A stretch of 64,000 nt of DNA, from NCBI RefSeq assembly GCF_003086295.3, contig NC_092047.1, positions 118,832,449 through 118,896,448 on the forward strand, written 5' to 3'. This document shows positions 1 through 11,759 of this stretch, piece by piece. Positions within the stretch are counted from its first letter, which is position 1. The number at the start of each line of letters is the position of its first letter. Source of the DNA: Arachis hypogaea (taxonomy: Eukaryota > Streptophyta > Magnoliopsida > Fabales > Fabaceae). The translations under genes and the position numbers were made by a program. Below the pieces are notes generated by a model. It did no database searches. It saw nothing but the letters and a program-made list of their open reading frames with translations, and had not been told where the DNA came from.

Positions 1-49
1 ATATGCATCTACTGGAATACAATTAGAAAAGCAGACAGACAGATGCAGG

Positions 50-82
<33 letters not shown>
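50..82. repeat. poly(A) tract, 33 bp
   Basis: An uninterrupted run of 33 A lies just beyond the stop codon of the minus-strand gene at 111-4366, so it is a poly(T) tract in that gene's 3' flank or 3' UTR. It could be a slippage-prone homopolymer or the tail of a retroposed sequence; no flanking duplication was seen. Confidence 0.9.
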
Positions 83-84
<2 letters not shown>

Positions 85-110
85 GAAATATGTAGAATTT
101 TCCTTGCAGC

Positions 111-3100
111 TTACGTTTTCATCCCAAGTTCTTCCATGGACTGCATCAACTTCTTGTGCCTAACATAGAAGATAAATAATAAACATCTTAAATAAGAATC
201 TAATGTATTTAAATTATATTGAATGGTGGTTCAGTTACCCTATTGACAGAAATTCAGCTGCTTTCACATTTGAGGGGCTTTCTAGCCATGTACTATATTT
301 GATAAAGCTCTGAATCCAATGAGAACAAACATAAAATGCCTGGGGTACTGCTTCAGCATTTGGGGGACCTTCATCTTTACTTTTATGCGTGTGAGTCTGT
401 TTTGTAATGCTGGTGATACCCGGATAAAAAGGAAGCCAGTCCAGCTCTTCACAAACTACCTATGCAGTTAAAGAGCTTTTGCCAAGTTAAATTAACTAAT
501 AAGCAAATCTGCCATATGCAGTGAATTTAAATACCAACCTCCACATACAATTGGTATGAACTAATGGATGAGAGCTGAGGGTAGTAAAAAACGCTGCCTC
601 CTATAAGGTACCTGATGATACAATGTTTGTAAATACTAACCAAAAATACCTATTAATAATAATTATCTTGGTCAAGTACTACAACAAAACTACTAGTAAG
701 CTCAGCACAAAGCTACTAATAATAAGATTCTTAGAACTGTAAGAAACCTGACATTCTAAAGGAAATAACATCAGTAGAAGTTAAACCTGATGATATCTTC
801 CAGTGGATCATCAAGGGTATCAAAACCATTCGCCAAAAGGAAGGACCGTGTACTTCTTCCTAAAGCGATAAAGAATCCAAATATAGCCAAATCCTTCTCC
901 AAAACCTGCACCATGAAAAAGTTTTATTGAAGCTCTCTGTTACGACAAAGTAAATACATGACAGGAAGATGATTTAGCTTTGCTATACTCAAATCAATTC
1001 ATTTCTTCATTGTTTTTGTTACTTATAAGAAAGATCTGTCCTTCATAACATTTTAGTTTTCATATTAAGTAAACTTAGTTCGTACATTTTTCCACATTTA
1101 AAATTAAATAGATAAATAAATCTAGACATTATGAACTACTTTTCTGTTTCAAAATTTAACCAAAATAAAAAATTTCAAGAACAATGTCATAATTGTGGAT
1201 CTCAACACAATTAAACTAAGGTCAGAAACATTGGACCATAACCCCATCAACCAATAAGAATTTGTATCCCAGTGCATTTTCAAGCAAAGTATAGGTCTGA
1301 CTATGGTAATTTAGCTGTGAGACTTATGTGTAGTCAGTTGAACTGAGTATGAATTCAAGAAGGTTAAACCAAGCTGTCTTCAGAGATGCATGTAACTTGC
1401 CTCAATACTTTCAGAAGTTGTCAGTCTTGACCAGATTTTCTCCTTATCAATAACTTGCTGCAGTTGCCTCTGAGCAAGATTCACCCAGAAAACAATCTCT
1501 TCTGAACCCCATTCATCTTTTGCTCTACAGGCTGCAGCTCTTGGCCCAAAATGAACAAGAAATTCTCTGTGCAGACCAATATCCTTTATAGAATTATAAG
1601 CTTGGCTTACAGGAATTAGACCAGCCAGCATGTCCATTAAACTACCAGTTATCTCTGCGATCATGGAAAAGAATTGTGAACAAGAAACTTTGGCCGGGCC
1701 AAGTTTAGAGACTACAGCAATGCATGTTAGTGCAAGCAGAAGAAGGGACGTGTCACTTGCACTGCTTGAACCCATACTTTTTCCATTCCTGGGAAATTAA
1801 TTAAAAGATCAATCATGTATTTTATCAAAAAATAAGAACAATGAAAGCTAATGGCTCAACATATAAAAATGCAATGTTGAGAGTGAACATACAAAACAGC
1901 AGTAGCGGAAAAGCGTCCATCCCCTTCAAACTTATTAACAAAGGATGCCACAACAGCTGGAACCTGCTCAGACCAGAACCATTCATATGCTTCGGGCATT
2001 TGGGTTGATAATTTTTCTCTAATTAAACCCTCCAGGGGAGCAGATAGCCTCAGCAAACTGGATCAATGCCACGGTTGAACAAATTAGTCCCAAAACAACT
2101 ATAGAGTAGTACAAAGTATTGAAATTAAGCAACTCACAGGAATCAGGGGGAAGAAATAACAATTAACATGGCAATAACAGTATACAAAACAATTGCATCA
2201 TTAAGTTCAAGTAGCCAACCCCAGCAAATGGGAAAAAAGTTTGATTCTTGTTCTTGTTGATATTTGAAAGTCATCAGTATGATATAAAACTTCGACATTG
2301 AAGGTACAAATCAAGTCAGTATTTACTAACGTTAACACACAAATCCATAAATGTAAGACAATAGCAAAATATATTACTGCAGTTCTTCACACAAGTTCAG
2401 GTATAGAATTTCTATTACTCTCTAATAAATAAGCCTAACTTATTTATTGTTTGCTATGTCTAAAGCAAAAGAAAGAAAGAAATAATGAACCAAAAGGCAA
2501 AGCAAAATGGTACCTCCTTTGAACAAAGACATTGACATTTCTGTCGTCGCTGCCATCTCTTCGCGATGAAATTTCACTTGCCGCATGCAATAAGGAGAAA
2601 ACAGCAGCCTGGATGAACTAAAGCAACCTGTTACTTAATTTGTCATAAATTTTGATGAATTGAAACAGAGCTTGAGTAAAATATGACCGATGGGATAGTA
2701 CCATTTCTTGTAGCAAAGACAATAGAGGAAACATTACCCAAATTCATTCATGATGAAGCTCATCCACATACACATACATAGCCATTCTAGATATAGCTCA
2801 AATATTATGACCAGAAACAATAATCAATAATAGGTTCAATCATCTCTGATATCCATGAACCCAAGTACATAAGTGTTCATATAATCATAACCATACTTTG
2901 ACATCGCCAAACGTTGCGGCATGCTTATCTTGGATTGCAACAAAGGCACGCAACTAAAGCCAATAGTGACACTTTTCCCATTTACATTTCATCTAGCAAG
3001 AATTTGTCTTATCTATGCACCAGTTGATCAACAAAATTAATTGGTCGTTTCCCATTAAAGGCTGTCCATCAAAATTCATGGTTTACACATGATATGAATC

Positions 3101-4366
3101 AAATAATACCATCAAAGGGTTCATGACAATACCTGATATGACACTGGCTTCACCCATGCATTTTGGTCTACCCCAAGCCAGGCAGTTGAAACCCAGGATA
3201 CTCTTGCTAATGATTTATGCTCTTTAATAGCTAATTCAAAAACCCTGGCAGCGTCATATAAAGCTTGAACAAGTGCATCACAGAAGTCTCCATCTTCAAG
3301 TGAGCTATTAAGTTTCACCCTCATTTTCTCGAGGTCTGTACTCGTGCTAGATTGGGGACTCCCGTTGACAGTCACACCATCATCAGCTGAGGCAAATGGG
3401 AAAATGTATCCCCTCCTCCTGGGTTTGGAAAGCGTTATATAGTACTTCCCACACCCCTCCAAACCAGCATCACCATTCGACACAAAAAATTGTCGTATCA
3501 GGCAGCCCTTTCTTGAATTACCCCATTTATTTCGTAACAAACACCGCAAAGCCAATACTTTTCTGCCTGTGCAAGGGGAGCCATTGGAAGGCCAACAATT
3601 TGAAGAGCTGCAGAATATATTGCAATCAGAAGAAACACTCACTCAGAAAATTGCATAGTAACAAACTTGGAATTATTTATATATATAGAAACAAAGGACC
3701 AATAGCTCAACCATACTATTTCATTGGTTGACCCAATCTCTACGTGTGCGCCGGAGGGAGGGTGTTTGGATTAATCATACTTAACGGGAAAGTCTTTTAA
3801 CAACAAGAATTTTTCCCTTTAATTTAAACAAGCACCAACTCTTAATGAATTACACTCTGTTTAGTGTTAAGGCACCATTTGACATTGTATAATCAAACTG
3901 CCACCAAAATACTGAGTCGTCTTGATAAATTAACAGCACAATAACACAAATCAAAAAATTACCTACTAAAAGAAAATAAAAAAAAATAAAAGTAAAAAAC
4001 GAAAAGAACTTGAAAAGCAGCAAGCACTACACTACACTACACCTATCATGTATCCTTCTTCACCGAGCCTCACTGTTCACCAAACTCGTGACAGTTACAC
4101 TAATTTCGAAAACACAACAGACATTTCCATTTATTTTCCAGTAGCTAAATCCAAATCATGCTTAAATAGAGTACAATCCAGTAAAGTAGATTCACAATTA
4201 GAGCGAATTGAGCTCAGACGAAACCTAGATACGCTTTGATGGAAACCTAGCAGGAATCTTGAAGTGAATCTTGAAGCGAAAATGAAGCAAGAAAGAAAAG
4301 AATAGATGGAGTTTGAGTTCACCTTAGTGAAAGGTAGTTGTTGTTAGCGCTCAATTTGAGCGCCAT
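111..4366 (-). CDS. Conserved plant protein of unknown function, 542 aa, probably plastid-targeted
   Basis: I do not recognise the family by name. Nine exons join in phase: 4366-4323, 3607-3133, 2608-2514, 2057-1893, 1788-1401, 905-787, 611-539, 459-239, 159-111, giving 1,629 nt. The ATG at 4366 opens a 44-nt exon (MALKLSANNNYLSL) rich in Ser/Asn and followed by a basic, Cys-rich stretch, which resembles a chloroplast transit peptide (inference). The middle holds conserved-looking segments such as RLSAPLEGLIREKL and EAYEWFWSEQVP, and a moderately hydrophobic stretch (LLLLALTCIAVV). The C-terminal part has GGSVFYYPQLSSISSYQLYV and VCEELDWLPFYPG, then HKKLMQSMEELGMKT and stop. The fifth intron begins GCAAGT after GAG (GC-AG intron); the others are GT-AG. 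A DUF3685-like identity was considered from vague recall and cannot be supported. The model is solid, the function open. Confidence 0.85.
1395..1400 (-). other. GC-AG intron donor site
   Basis: On the minus strand exon 5 of the 542-aa gene ends GAG and the intron starts GCAAGT. No GT donor nearby keeps phase with the next exon (905-787, phase 0). AG|GCAAGT is the strong consensus that permits U2-type GC-AG splicing in plants. Confidence 0.8.
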
Positions 4367-4380
4367 CACGAAATTGAGTT

Positions 4381-4448
4381 TGAGAGAGAGAGAGAGAGAG
4401 AGAGAAGAAAGAAAGAAAGAAAGAAAGAAAGAGAGAAGAGAAGCCAAG

Positions 4449-4480
<32 letters not shown>

Positions 4481-4540
4481 GGAAAGAAGAAAGAGAGAAA
4501 AAAGAGAGAGAAGAGAAGCCAAGAAGAGGAGAGAGAGAGA
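4381..4540. repeat. GA/CT-rich microsatellite in the 5' leader
   Basis: Interrupted (GA)n and (GAAA)n tracts with a duplicated unit containing AGAGAAGCCAAGAAGAGGAG. They lie 15-175 bp upstream of the ATG at 4366, so they read as a CT-rich 5' UTR or core promoter for the minus-strand gene. Plant BPC/GAGA-binding proteins bind such tracts (family knowledge). Several open frames across it are low-complexity artefacts. Confidence 0.85.
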
Positions 4541-6560
4541 AGGTGGTGACGTGGCAGAGATGGGTGCTTTATTATTATCCGAAGACGTGGACAACACAAA
4601 AATCACACACACTCAAAGTTCACACTTCACAACCGATTTAGTTAAAATCGGAATTTGTTAATTCTTACAATTTTTTAATATTATATTATAATTTTAAATT
4701 CTAACATATTCAAATTATTCTAACATTATATATTTTACGTTTTTAATTTGATTTTCTGATTTTATATAAAACTTCGATTTTAAGTGTCTTGTGCATAATA
4801 AATTAACATTGTTATTGTATTTTTTGAAATTATAAAATAACTTTTTTTATACAATTTTAATTATTCACATATTTGACATATAAAATATTTTATATATTTT
4901 ACTTAAACTTAAAATATTATATATAAATTTTAATTTATCCAATTATTTTTATTTTACAAAAATATAAACTTTAATAAAATACTTAGGTAAATCTAGAAAA
5001 ATATTTAATTAGTATTCCAAAAATTTGTTTTTACAATTTTAACTACTCAATTCCCAAAGAATACAATTGTCTAGAAGATAATTTGGTTGCTGAAAATAAT
5101 GATGAATATTTTCTTTTTTTATTTTGGACACTATACTATACAAATTGAAATGGTATAAACAGAGAGAATAAATTCTTTTTATAGTTATTTTTTTATTATT
5201 TTATTGCTATTCAAAGTGTGAGTCTTGCCTTTTTTAATCTCTCTCTCATCCTATAAAAAAAAGATCTATAAACTTATATCTTTATCATATCATTTACCTT
5301 ATTTTAGACATTGGTGATGAATATTTTTTTATGAAAATTCACATGCAATTAAATAATTTAATATTTTTAATTAAATTATTATATAATAGATTTCTTTTTT
5401 GGTTTCATACGGTATTTCTCAACCCAACTAATTCGTCGCGAATTTAAACTCTGCACAAAGCGAGACTCAAACTCTCGACACTTACTTAAGCGGATAAATG
5501 AATTGACTAAATTATTATATAACAATTGGTTATTATATAACAGACTTTTACTATTAATTTCTCGTAAAAAAAAACACTATTTTTTGAAAAATTTTGGTCT
5601 TGCTAATAATAGTAAGCCATGGGTGGTACTTCTTTTTTTTTTTTCCCTTTTTTTTCTTTCGGGTCAGACAATATGAGCAGCTTGGATTTGGAACTTAAAA
5701 TCAGAAATCAGAACCTCTTTTTGTTTTGTATTGTCTCCATAGAGAAAAGCCTTATAGCTTTAGAACTCATCATGGCTTCAAGCCTTAAAGAAATTTGCAG
5801 CCCAATCCAATGGAAGTTAAAAGTTAATTAGGATTTGACAATTGTTTTGGTATCTTTTGAAAGAGAAATTATTTTTTATTATGTCTTATTGTATGGTAAA
5901 TTTATTTTGTGTATTTTTAATATATGAAATAGTGACAATTTTAACTAATACCATTTATAGTTAAAGTTTGTAAAAAAAAAATAAAGTTTTTGAAACATGT
6001 ATTAAATACACTTTAAGATTACCTAAATATTTTTTAAACTCTATATTCCAGTTTAGAATAGAAAAAATATAATGTAATAACAAAATCTATTTAGATTTTA
6101 AGTAAAACGCAATTTTTCAGATTTAAATAAAATACGTAAAAATATTTCACATGTTAGATATGTATATAATGATAAAAATGATATGAAATGATAGAAACTC
6201 AAGAAAATAAAAATATCCTCTAGTGTTGATAAAATTAAAAAAAAATATATACTAAACATTATTTTAGCTTTATTTAACATGTAAAACTGGATCTTAAAAT
6301 AATATATTAAGAGATAAATTATTTTTTCATTTTCTTTATGTAATGAAGTTTTTCCTTGTGAATGATATATACTCTAAAAAGCCAAGACACTAGTAATAAG
6401 AATTTTAATATATAAATCTAATTTTTTACGCAATAAATGAATTGAAAATGAACATTATTTGTTGTTTACCAATAGAAATTTATATTTTAGCAAATATTTG
6501 TAAATAAAAATTTCAAATTGTGCTTTTAGGGTTGGTAACCGACAATTTAATTTGAGATGT

Positions 6561-6563
<3 letters not shown>

Positions 6564-6605
<42 letters not shown>
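6564..6605. repeat. (AT)n microsatellite
   Basis: About 21 uninterrupted AT dinucleotides in the intergenic stretch; likely polymorphic in length. Confidence 0.95.
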
Positions 6606-6607
<2 letters not shown>

Positions 6608-7256
6608 TGACTTGACAAACAAAACGAAAAGTAATATTCAATTCCTCATAAAAGCTTACCAAGTGAACTTAATTAATTTCAGAGTCCTACTAACTTAATC
6701 GATTATTTTTATAATGTGTATAATGAACTATTGAGTTATAAAATAAATATCATTTATATTATCTAGAATAACCATCTGAGTACTATAGAGATAATAAATA
6801 TCTCAGGTCATGAAATTACTCATTTTAAAAACAGCTCTAATACCATATCATGATACTACTCATCCCAAAAACTTTATATAATAATAAAAAATAATACTAA
6901 TAGTTATATCTCTAATACTCTCTAAACCTTTATTATACATATTATACAAATATTTCATTAACTCCTCGTACTTTCCTATATAAAAATTCACATCATCATA
7001 ACCCCTCATACTTTCATTCCTTTTTCTCAGTGATATATTAATCATCCATCCATATATATTCATTAACTATCTAGAAAAAGGGCCAAACAAATAGCTTTTT
7101 AGAGAACATTTCCACAAAATATTTTTCCCCATATATAGATAATCATTGATATAAAACTACTGCTTCCGATGACATTTAATTTCCACTGACCTTATCTTAA
7201 AATTATTTATTTCTTTTTTATGTTTTTATTCTAGCAATATTAGAAGCTCTATAAAG

Positions 7257-7259
<3 letters not shown>

Positions 7260-7290
<31 letters not shown>
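7260..7290. repeat. (TA)n microsatellite
   Basis: About 15 uninterrupted TA dinucleotides within AT-rich intergenic DNA. Confidence 0.95.
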
Positions 7291-7293
<3 letters not shown>

Positions 7294-7883
7294 GAGTAAA
7301 ATTTTGTACTTAATATTAACTAATTTTTAAAATTATTTTTTATTATAAAATTTAAATTTTAAAAAGTTAAGATTAAAAAAAATTATATAATAAAAAAATA
7401 TTTAATATTATTTAATTAAAAGTTAATTATATATATGTATTGAAAATAATAATGTCTAGAGACCGCTCAAGAAAGGGTGATGAATGATGACGTTTTGGAC
7501 TGTTTTCTATCAACAAAATTGGAATTATTATTTATATAATATATACGACACACATAAAAAAATAATGTAGATATTGGCTATGGGGTCATGATATATATGA
7601 TAATGATGGTCCCTACATATATGAATTAGGTTTGTGGCACGACATTTGCATGGCGGTGGTGAATTATATTATTTCAATAATAAAGAAAGAAATCTAGAAA
7701 TTATAAATAAAAGTTTGCTAGTATTTTGTTGATTGTGACGAAGATGCATATATATAGCTAGAATAATGTTTTTATTGATTGATAGATAGATTATTATAAA
7801 TCTTGTTGGACACTGAAAATTAAACAAATAATATGCAAAAAGAAAAGAGCGCATACATGTGACTCACGAGGGGTATTAATATT

Positions 7884-7888
<5 letters not shown>

Positions 7889-7940
<52 letters not shown>
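7889..7940. repeat. (TA)n microsatellite
   Basis: About 26 near-perfect TA dinucleotides, the longest such array in the window; likely hypervariable. Confidence 0.95.
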
Positions 7941-7944
<4 letters not shown>

Positions 7945-9444
7945 GATGATTCCATATTTCTCTCCCCAACCAAATCCTATCATGTTCTCAAATTATTGCT
8001 ATCATTAGGTTTCATTTCATTAAACAAACGGACAAATAAGTAAAAATATTAAATAATGTTATGGAAGTACGAACTAATGGATACGTAGTTAAGTAATTAA
8101 ACTAAAATCTTAATAATAAGTAATTAAAATAAAGCTCTTAGACAAAAAATATTGGAAATATTTAAAAATTTTCTTCTTCAATTTTGAAGCGAGTATATGA
8201 ATTATTATATCTTTAACATTGTATTTATTTATGCAAGAATTTATTTATATATACTCTTTTATCTCTTTTTATTTTGTTTTATGTGCTATTTTTTATCTTT
8301 TAGCGGATTGAATTTTAAATTTTGTTAATCACAAAAACTTGATATCATGTTATAAATTTATAATACTATTGTTTTAAAAAAGTTAAATTTATAGAAAAAA
8401 ATATGTAAATAATTATGTCTCTAATAATTATGACTTAAATTATGAGGGCATGGTTAATTAATTAAATAATGTAATTCACACACTAATGATTAATTCATAA
8501 AAAAAAAAACGAAAGATTTTGTAGTGCAGGATGGAAGTAGTATCGCATAGTAGTAGTAATGACTAGTGTGAATTAGAATCTATATCATATATCATATATA
8601 TAAATTTCTTCCTCTTATATTTTATATTATTTTCATGAATAACACACGTATCATCGTGTACCTCGTGCATAATAATAATAATAGTCAAAATAATAAAGAG
8701 TAAAACATATGTAAAAATATAAATAATTGGCCACTGATGTGTACTTTTGCCCTAGTGTTTTGAGTACTTGATGATGATGCTTTTCAATTAAAGAATTGTG
8801 CATGTGCATATAATGCTAGTAGAATACTGAGGTAGTTACTGTCAGTTATATAATAATTTTTTAGCTAGTTACCACTTATAGACATGTATATAAAAAACTT
8901 TAATTTGTTGCACTGTATGTGTGTGTGATTAACAATTTAGAAATTCTTGATTTCATTCTCTAATAATAATTCTCTTTTCTCTCCCTCACAACTCCGATGG
9001 CAATCCTACCCTGCTTATATGTAAGAATACTTACACCTTCGAAAGTAGGGATGGAAAAAATATTTGCGATGAATCGAAAAAAGTTATTGAAAACTCGTAA
9101 AATTTTTATTGGGACAGGGAGATCTCTGCTCTCACAAATAAATAAGAACGGAATTAAGGTATTCGTCTCACAAAAATTTGTAAAATTTTTATAAAAAAAT
9201 TTTACTTAAATGTCTTTGTATATATATTTGTTGTGTAAGTAATTTTAATTTATTTTATTTTAATTTATATGTTAAAAATTATATGTGTATGTTATTATGT
9301 TTGAATTATGTTTGATTTGATATATTTACTTGAATTATATAAAATTTTATTATGATAGTATTAATTTTTAAAAAATTTAAAACTCAATAATATCCAATAT
9401 CCATGGATATCTACAGGTAAATAAATAAACAGAGACCCACAACG

Positions 9445-9634
9445 GTTAGAATATAATTAGGATCAATTAGTATTATTTAGCATATCTGAATATTTATTAT
9501 AAGAGATTACGTCTTTATTATTACGATTTTCTTAGTACCTATAAGTACCCTTTTATATTGTATCATTCCAGATAACTTAAATATACTCAATAATACACAA
9601 ATCCTTTCTCCAGTTTAGCCTCTTGTTTCTAACA
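9445..9634 (+). repeat. 5' LTR of the short Copia-like element
   Basis: About 190 bp, starting GGTTAGAATATAATTAGG and ending CTAACA directly before the primer-binding site. It matches the repeat at 10503-10717 over nearly its whole length. Confidence 0.85.
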
Positions 9635-9647
9635 TGGTATCAGAGTC
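9635..9647 (+). other. Primer-binding site (tRNA-iMet type)
   Basis: TGGTATCAGAGTC directly after the 5' LTR. Plant Copia elements commonly have TGGTATCAGAGC complementary to initiator tRNA-Met; here one base differs. Confidence 0.85.
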
Positions 9648-9892
9648 ATGATATACTCCTTGAAAAAGACATGTTATTTTTCTTTTGGTGAAACCACCGT
9701 ATTTTTCACACTTTTCCTCTATTCCATTTTTCTTGTATTTTGTCATCTTTTTATACTTTTTTACATTACCGACTAGCCTATTATCTCCGTCTTGTTTATT
9801 TCTGAGTCGAATGATCAAATACCAATGTCATCCGCTGTTTACCTATTCTCATAGAAAAATCATATAGTTTTCGCTTTCTTTCGACAGTTCCA

Positions 9893-10410
9893 TTTTTTCT
9901 TATGGTAGTTCCGTCTGCGTTTTCTTGCGGTAGTTTCGACTGCACTTTCTTCCGACAGCGGTAGTTCTGTCTATGTTTCCTTCAGACAGCGGCAGTTTTA
10001 TCTGCACTTCCTTCCGGCAGTTCCGCCTGCGCTTCTTTCAGACAGCGACAGTTCCATATGCGCTTTCTTTTGATAGTTTCGTGTGCGCTTCCTTTAGACA
10101 GCGGCAGTTCCATATGCGCTTCTTTTCGACAGTTCCATCTGCGCTTCCTTTAGGCAGCGGCAGTTCCATCTGCGCTTTCTTCAGATAGCGGCAGTTTCAT
10201 CTGCACTTTCCTTCAGATAGTGGCAGTTCCATCTGCGCTTCCTTCTGGCAGTTTCATCTGCACTTCCTTCAGGCAGCGGCAGTTTCATCTGCGCTTCCTT
10301 CGGACAAGCGGTAGTTCCGTCTGCGTTTCCTTCAGATAAGCGGCAGTTCCATCTATGCTTCGACAAGCGGCAGTTATATCTGCACTTCCTTTCGATAGCT
10401 CCGTCTGCAC
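9893..10410. repeat. Degenerate minisatellite inside the retroelement
   Basis: About 15-17 imperfect units of roughly 28-36 bp built on GGCAGTTCCATCTGCGCTTC with CTTCAGACAGC-type linkers. The GC content is far above the surrounding AT-rich DNA. The short open frames across it are repeat translations, not genes. Confidence 0.85.
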
Positions 10411-10467
10411 CCATTCTATCAGTTTATGCATTTTTGTTTCTCTTTATTTCGTTTTTTTAAATATGTT

Positions 10468-10495
10468 TCAAACTCAAGTTGCCACTTGAGTTTGA
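10468..10495. other. Perfect 11-bp hairpin at the 3' end of the retroelement interior
   Basis: TCAAACTCAAG and CTTGAGTTTGA flank a 6-base loop (TTGCCA). The second arm runs into the polypurine tract. Confidence 0.85.
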
Positions 10496-10502
10496 GGGGA
10501 GA
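10494..10502 (+). other. Polypurine tract
   Basis: GAGGGGAGA lies immediately before the TG that opens the 3' LTR, as expected for the plus-strand priming site. Confidence 0.8.
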
Positions 10503-10717
10503 TGTTAGAATATAATTAAGATCAATTATGATCAATTAGTATTATTTAGTATATCTGAATATTTATTATAGAAGATTACGTCTTTATTATTACAATTCTC
10601 TTAATACTTATAAATACTCTTTTATACTGTATCATTTCAGATAACTTGAATAAACAACTTAAATATACTCAATAATATACAAATCTTTTTATCCAGTTTA
10701 ATTTATTGTTTCTGATA
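10503..10717 (+). repeat. 3' LTR of the short Copia-like element
   Basis: About 215 bp, starting TGTTAGAATATAATTAAG. Relative to the 5' copy it carries a small duplication (GATCAATTATGATCAATTAG) and a roughly 14-bp insertion near AACAACTTAAATA, which explains the extra length. Confidence 0.8.
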
Positions 10718-11372
10718 GCGAAAATGAAACAAAAACAACGAGCATTTTACTAAACGGAATGGAGGCAAAATGAATACTCATTACCATCTTTATTTGAGAG
10801 TAAGAATTTAGGGGTATACACTATCTAAATTAATAGATATATAATCTATTTTAATTCGATCAAAGCGGATTGACAATGTTAAATATAAGAGGAGAATAAA
10901 TGAAATAACTTAGTCAAACAAACAAAAAAATAAACCTTTAACCTAACCCATGTGAAATTGCCATTAGGGTACAATAAGACCAATCCTATGTAACTAACCT
11001 GCATTATAAAATATGGAATTTCCAACTAAAATAAGAAAGCTTGGTATAGTAAACTTTTAAATTTGAGGAGCAAAAAAAAAAAGTAAAGAAAAATAAAACT
11101 AGAAGCCAAGGAAGTTTTTAATTAGTATATACATAATCTGTTAATATTTCTTTATAAACTTCTATCTTGTTTTAAAATTAATTGTCATGTGTTTTGGCCT
11201 ATATCCGATGCCAAATCTCTATACTTACATTTTTCATTTAAAATAAACATATACCCTTTATTCATTTAAAGAAAATCTCTAACAAATAAAAAGGTGTATA
11301 AATTAACTTTCTTTTCTTTTCTATGTACCAACATTTGGTTAATTTTGTCATTCAGACATTGCTAGTTATTAA
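10718..11372. other. Intergenic, no feature seen
   Basis: AT-rich sequence without a supported gene. The first 150 bp may continue the older repeat interrupted by the retroelement. Confidence 0.6.
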
Positions 11373-11759
11373 TGCTGTGTTTGTTTGATGAGACACAGAC
11401 ACTAATATATAGACACAGTGATATACGTCCATCGTTTGTTTGCTAAAACACAGATTTTTGAAAGACACGCTGAGACACAAACATACATAAAATACATGTA
11501 TTTGGTGTCCTTCAAAAAAGATGAGACACGGAGACACATTGATGAGATACAAATATTTACTCTTTTATCCTTAGTAATTTACTTTTGTCCTTATTTCATT
11601 GGTGATAATATAAGGATAAAATTGATATTTAGTTTATATTGTGTGTCTTGTCCAATATCACCAAACATAATAAAAAAAATTATGTATATTTATGTATATG
11701 TCTCTTTGTGTATTTGTGTCTGTATCCATGTATTTAAAAGACAATAAACAAACACAGCC
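11373..11759. mobile_element. Tourist-like MITE (PIF/Harbinger type)
   Basis: 387 bp with terminal inverted repeats TGCTGTGTTTGTTTG and CAAACAAACACAGCC (one mismatch at the tip) and TAA on both sides. TAA/TTA target duplications with GGCTGTGTTTG-like ends are the PIF/Harbinger (Tourist) signature. Internal GACACAGACAC-type motifs recur on both arms. No transposase is present. Confidence 0.75.

Larger units (their letters stand above)
4661..9444. other. AT-rich intergenic region
   Basis: No gene is supported. It contains three (AT)n microsatellites (listed separately), short poly(A)/poly(T) runs and a degraded repeat at about 5400-5525 with a motif resembling a tRNA B box on the minus strand. 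The stretch 9040-9440 looks like an older repeat into which the element at 9445 inserted. All open frames are short with biased low-complexity composition. Confidence 0.7.
9445..10717 (+). mobile_element. Short non-autonomous Copia-like LTR retroelement with tandem-repeat core
   Basis: Two related direct repeats (9445-9634 and 10503-10717) flank 868 bp. A TGGTATCAGAGTC primer-binding site follows the first at once, matching the initiator-Met tRNA site typical of plant Copia elements, and GAGGGGAGA precedes the second. There is no gag or pol coding; the interior is a degenerate minisatellite. It is larger than a classical TRIM element. The first LTR starts GG where TG is expected, the second ends GATA where the first ends AACA, and no target duplication is convincing, so the element is old and decayed. 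Confidence 0.85.

Noticed and set aside
3121..3642. GTG-initiated separate gene
   Set aside because: It is exon 2 of the nine-exon gene; frame and phase join to the ATG exon at 4366.
4319..4661. Long open frames on both strands over the GA repeat
   Set aside because: Translations are Ser/Leu or Arg/Glu repeats dictated by (GA)n; only the 44-nt first exon of the minus-strand gene is real.
5400..5525. Possible tRNA or tRNA-derived SINE (B-box-like motif on the minus strand)
   Set aside because: No cloverleaf, no A box at correct spacing; similar degraded sequence near 23600 suggests an old repeat.
9973..10414. Open frames through the minisatellite
   Set aside because: Repeat translation with no family resemblance; lies inside a non-coding retroelement interior.
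9430..10740. Target-site duplication for the short Copia-like element (ACAAC on both sides)
   Set aside because: The right-hand ACAAC is about 20 bp beyond the LTR end, so it does not abut the element.
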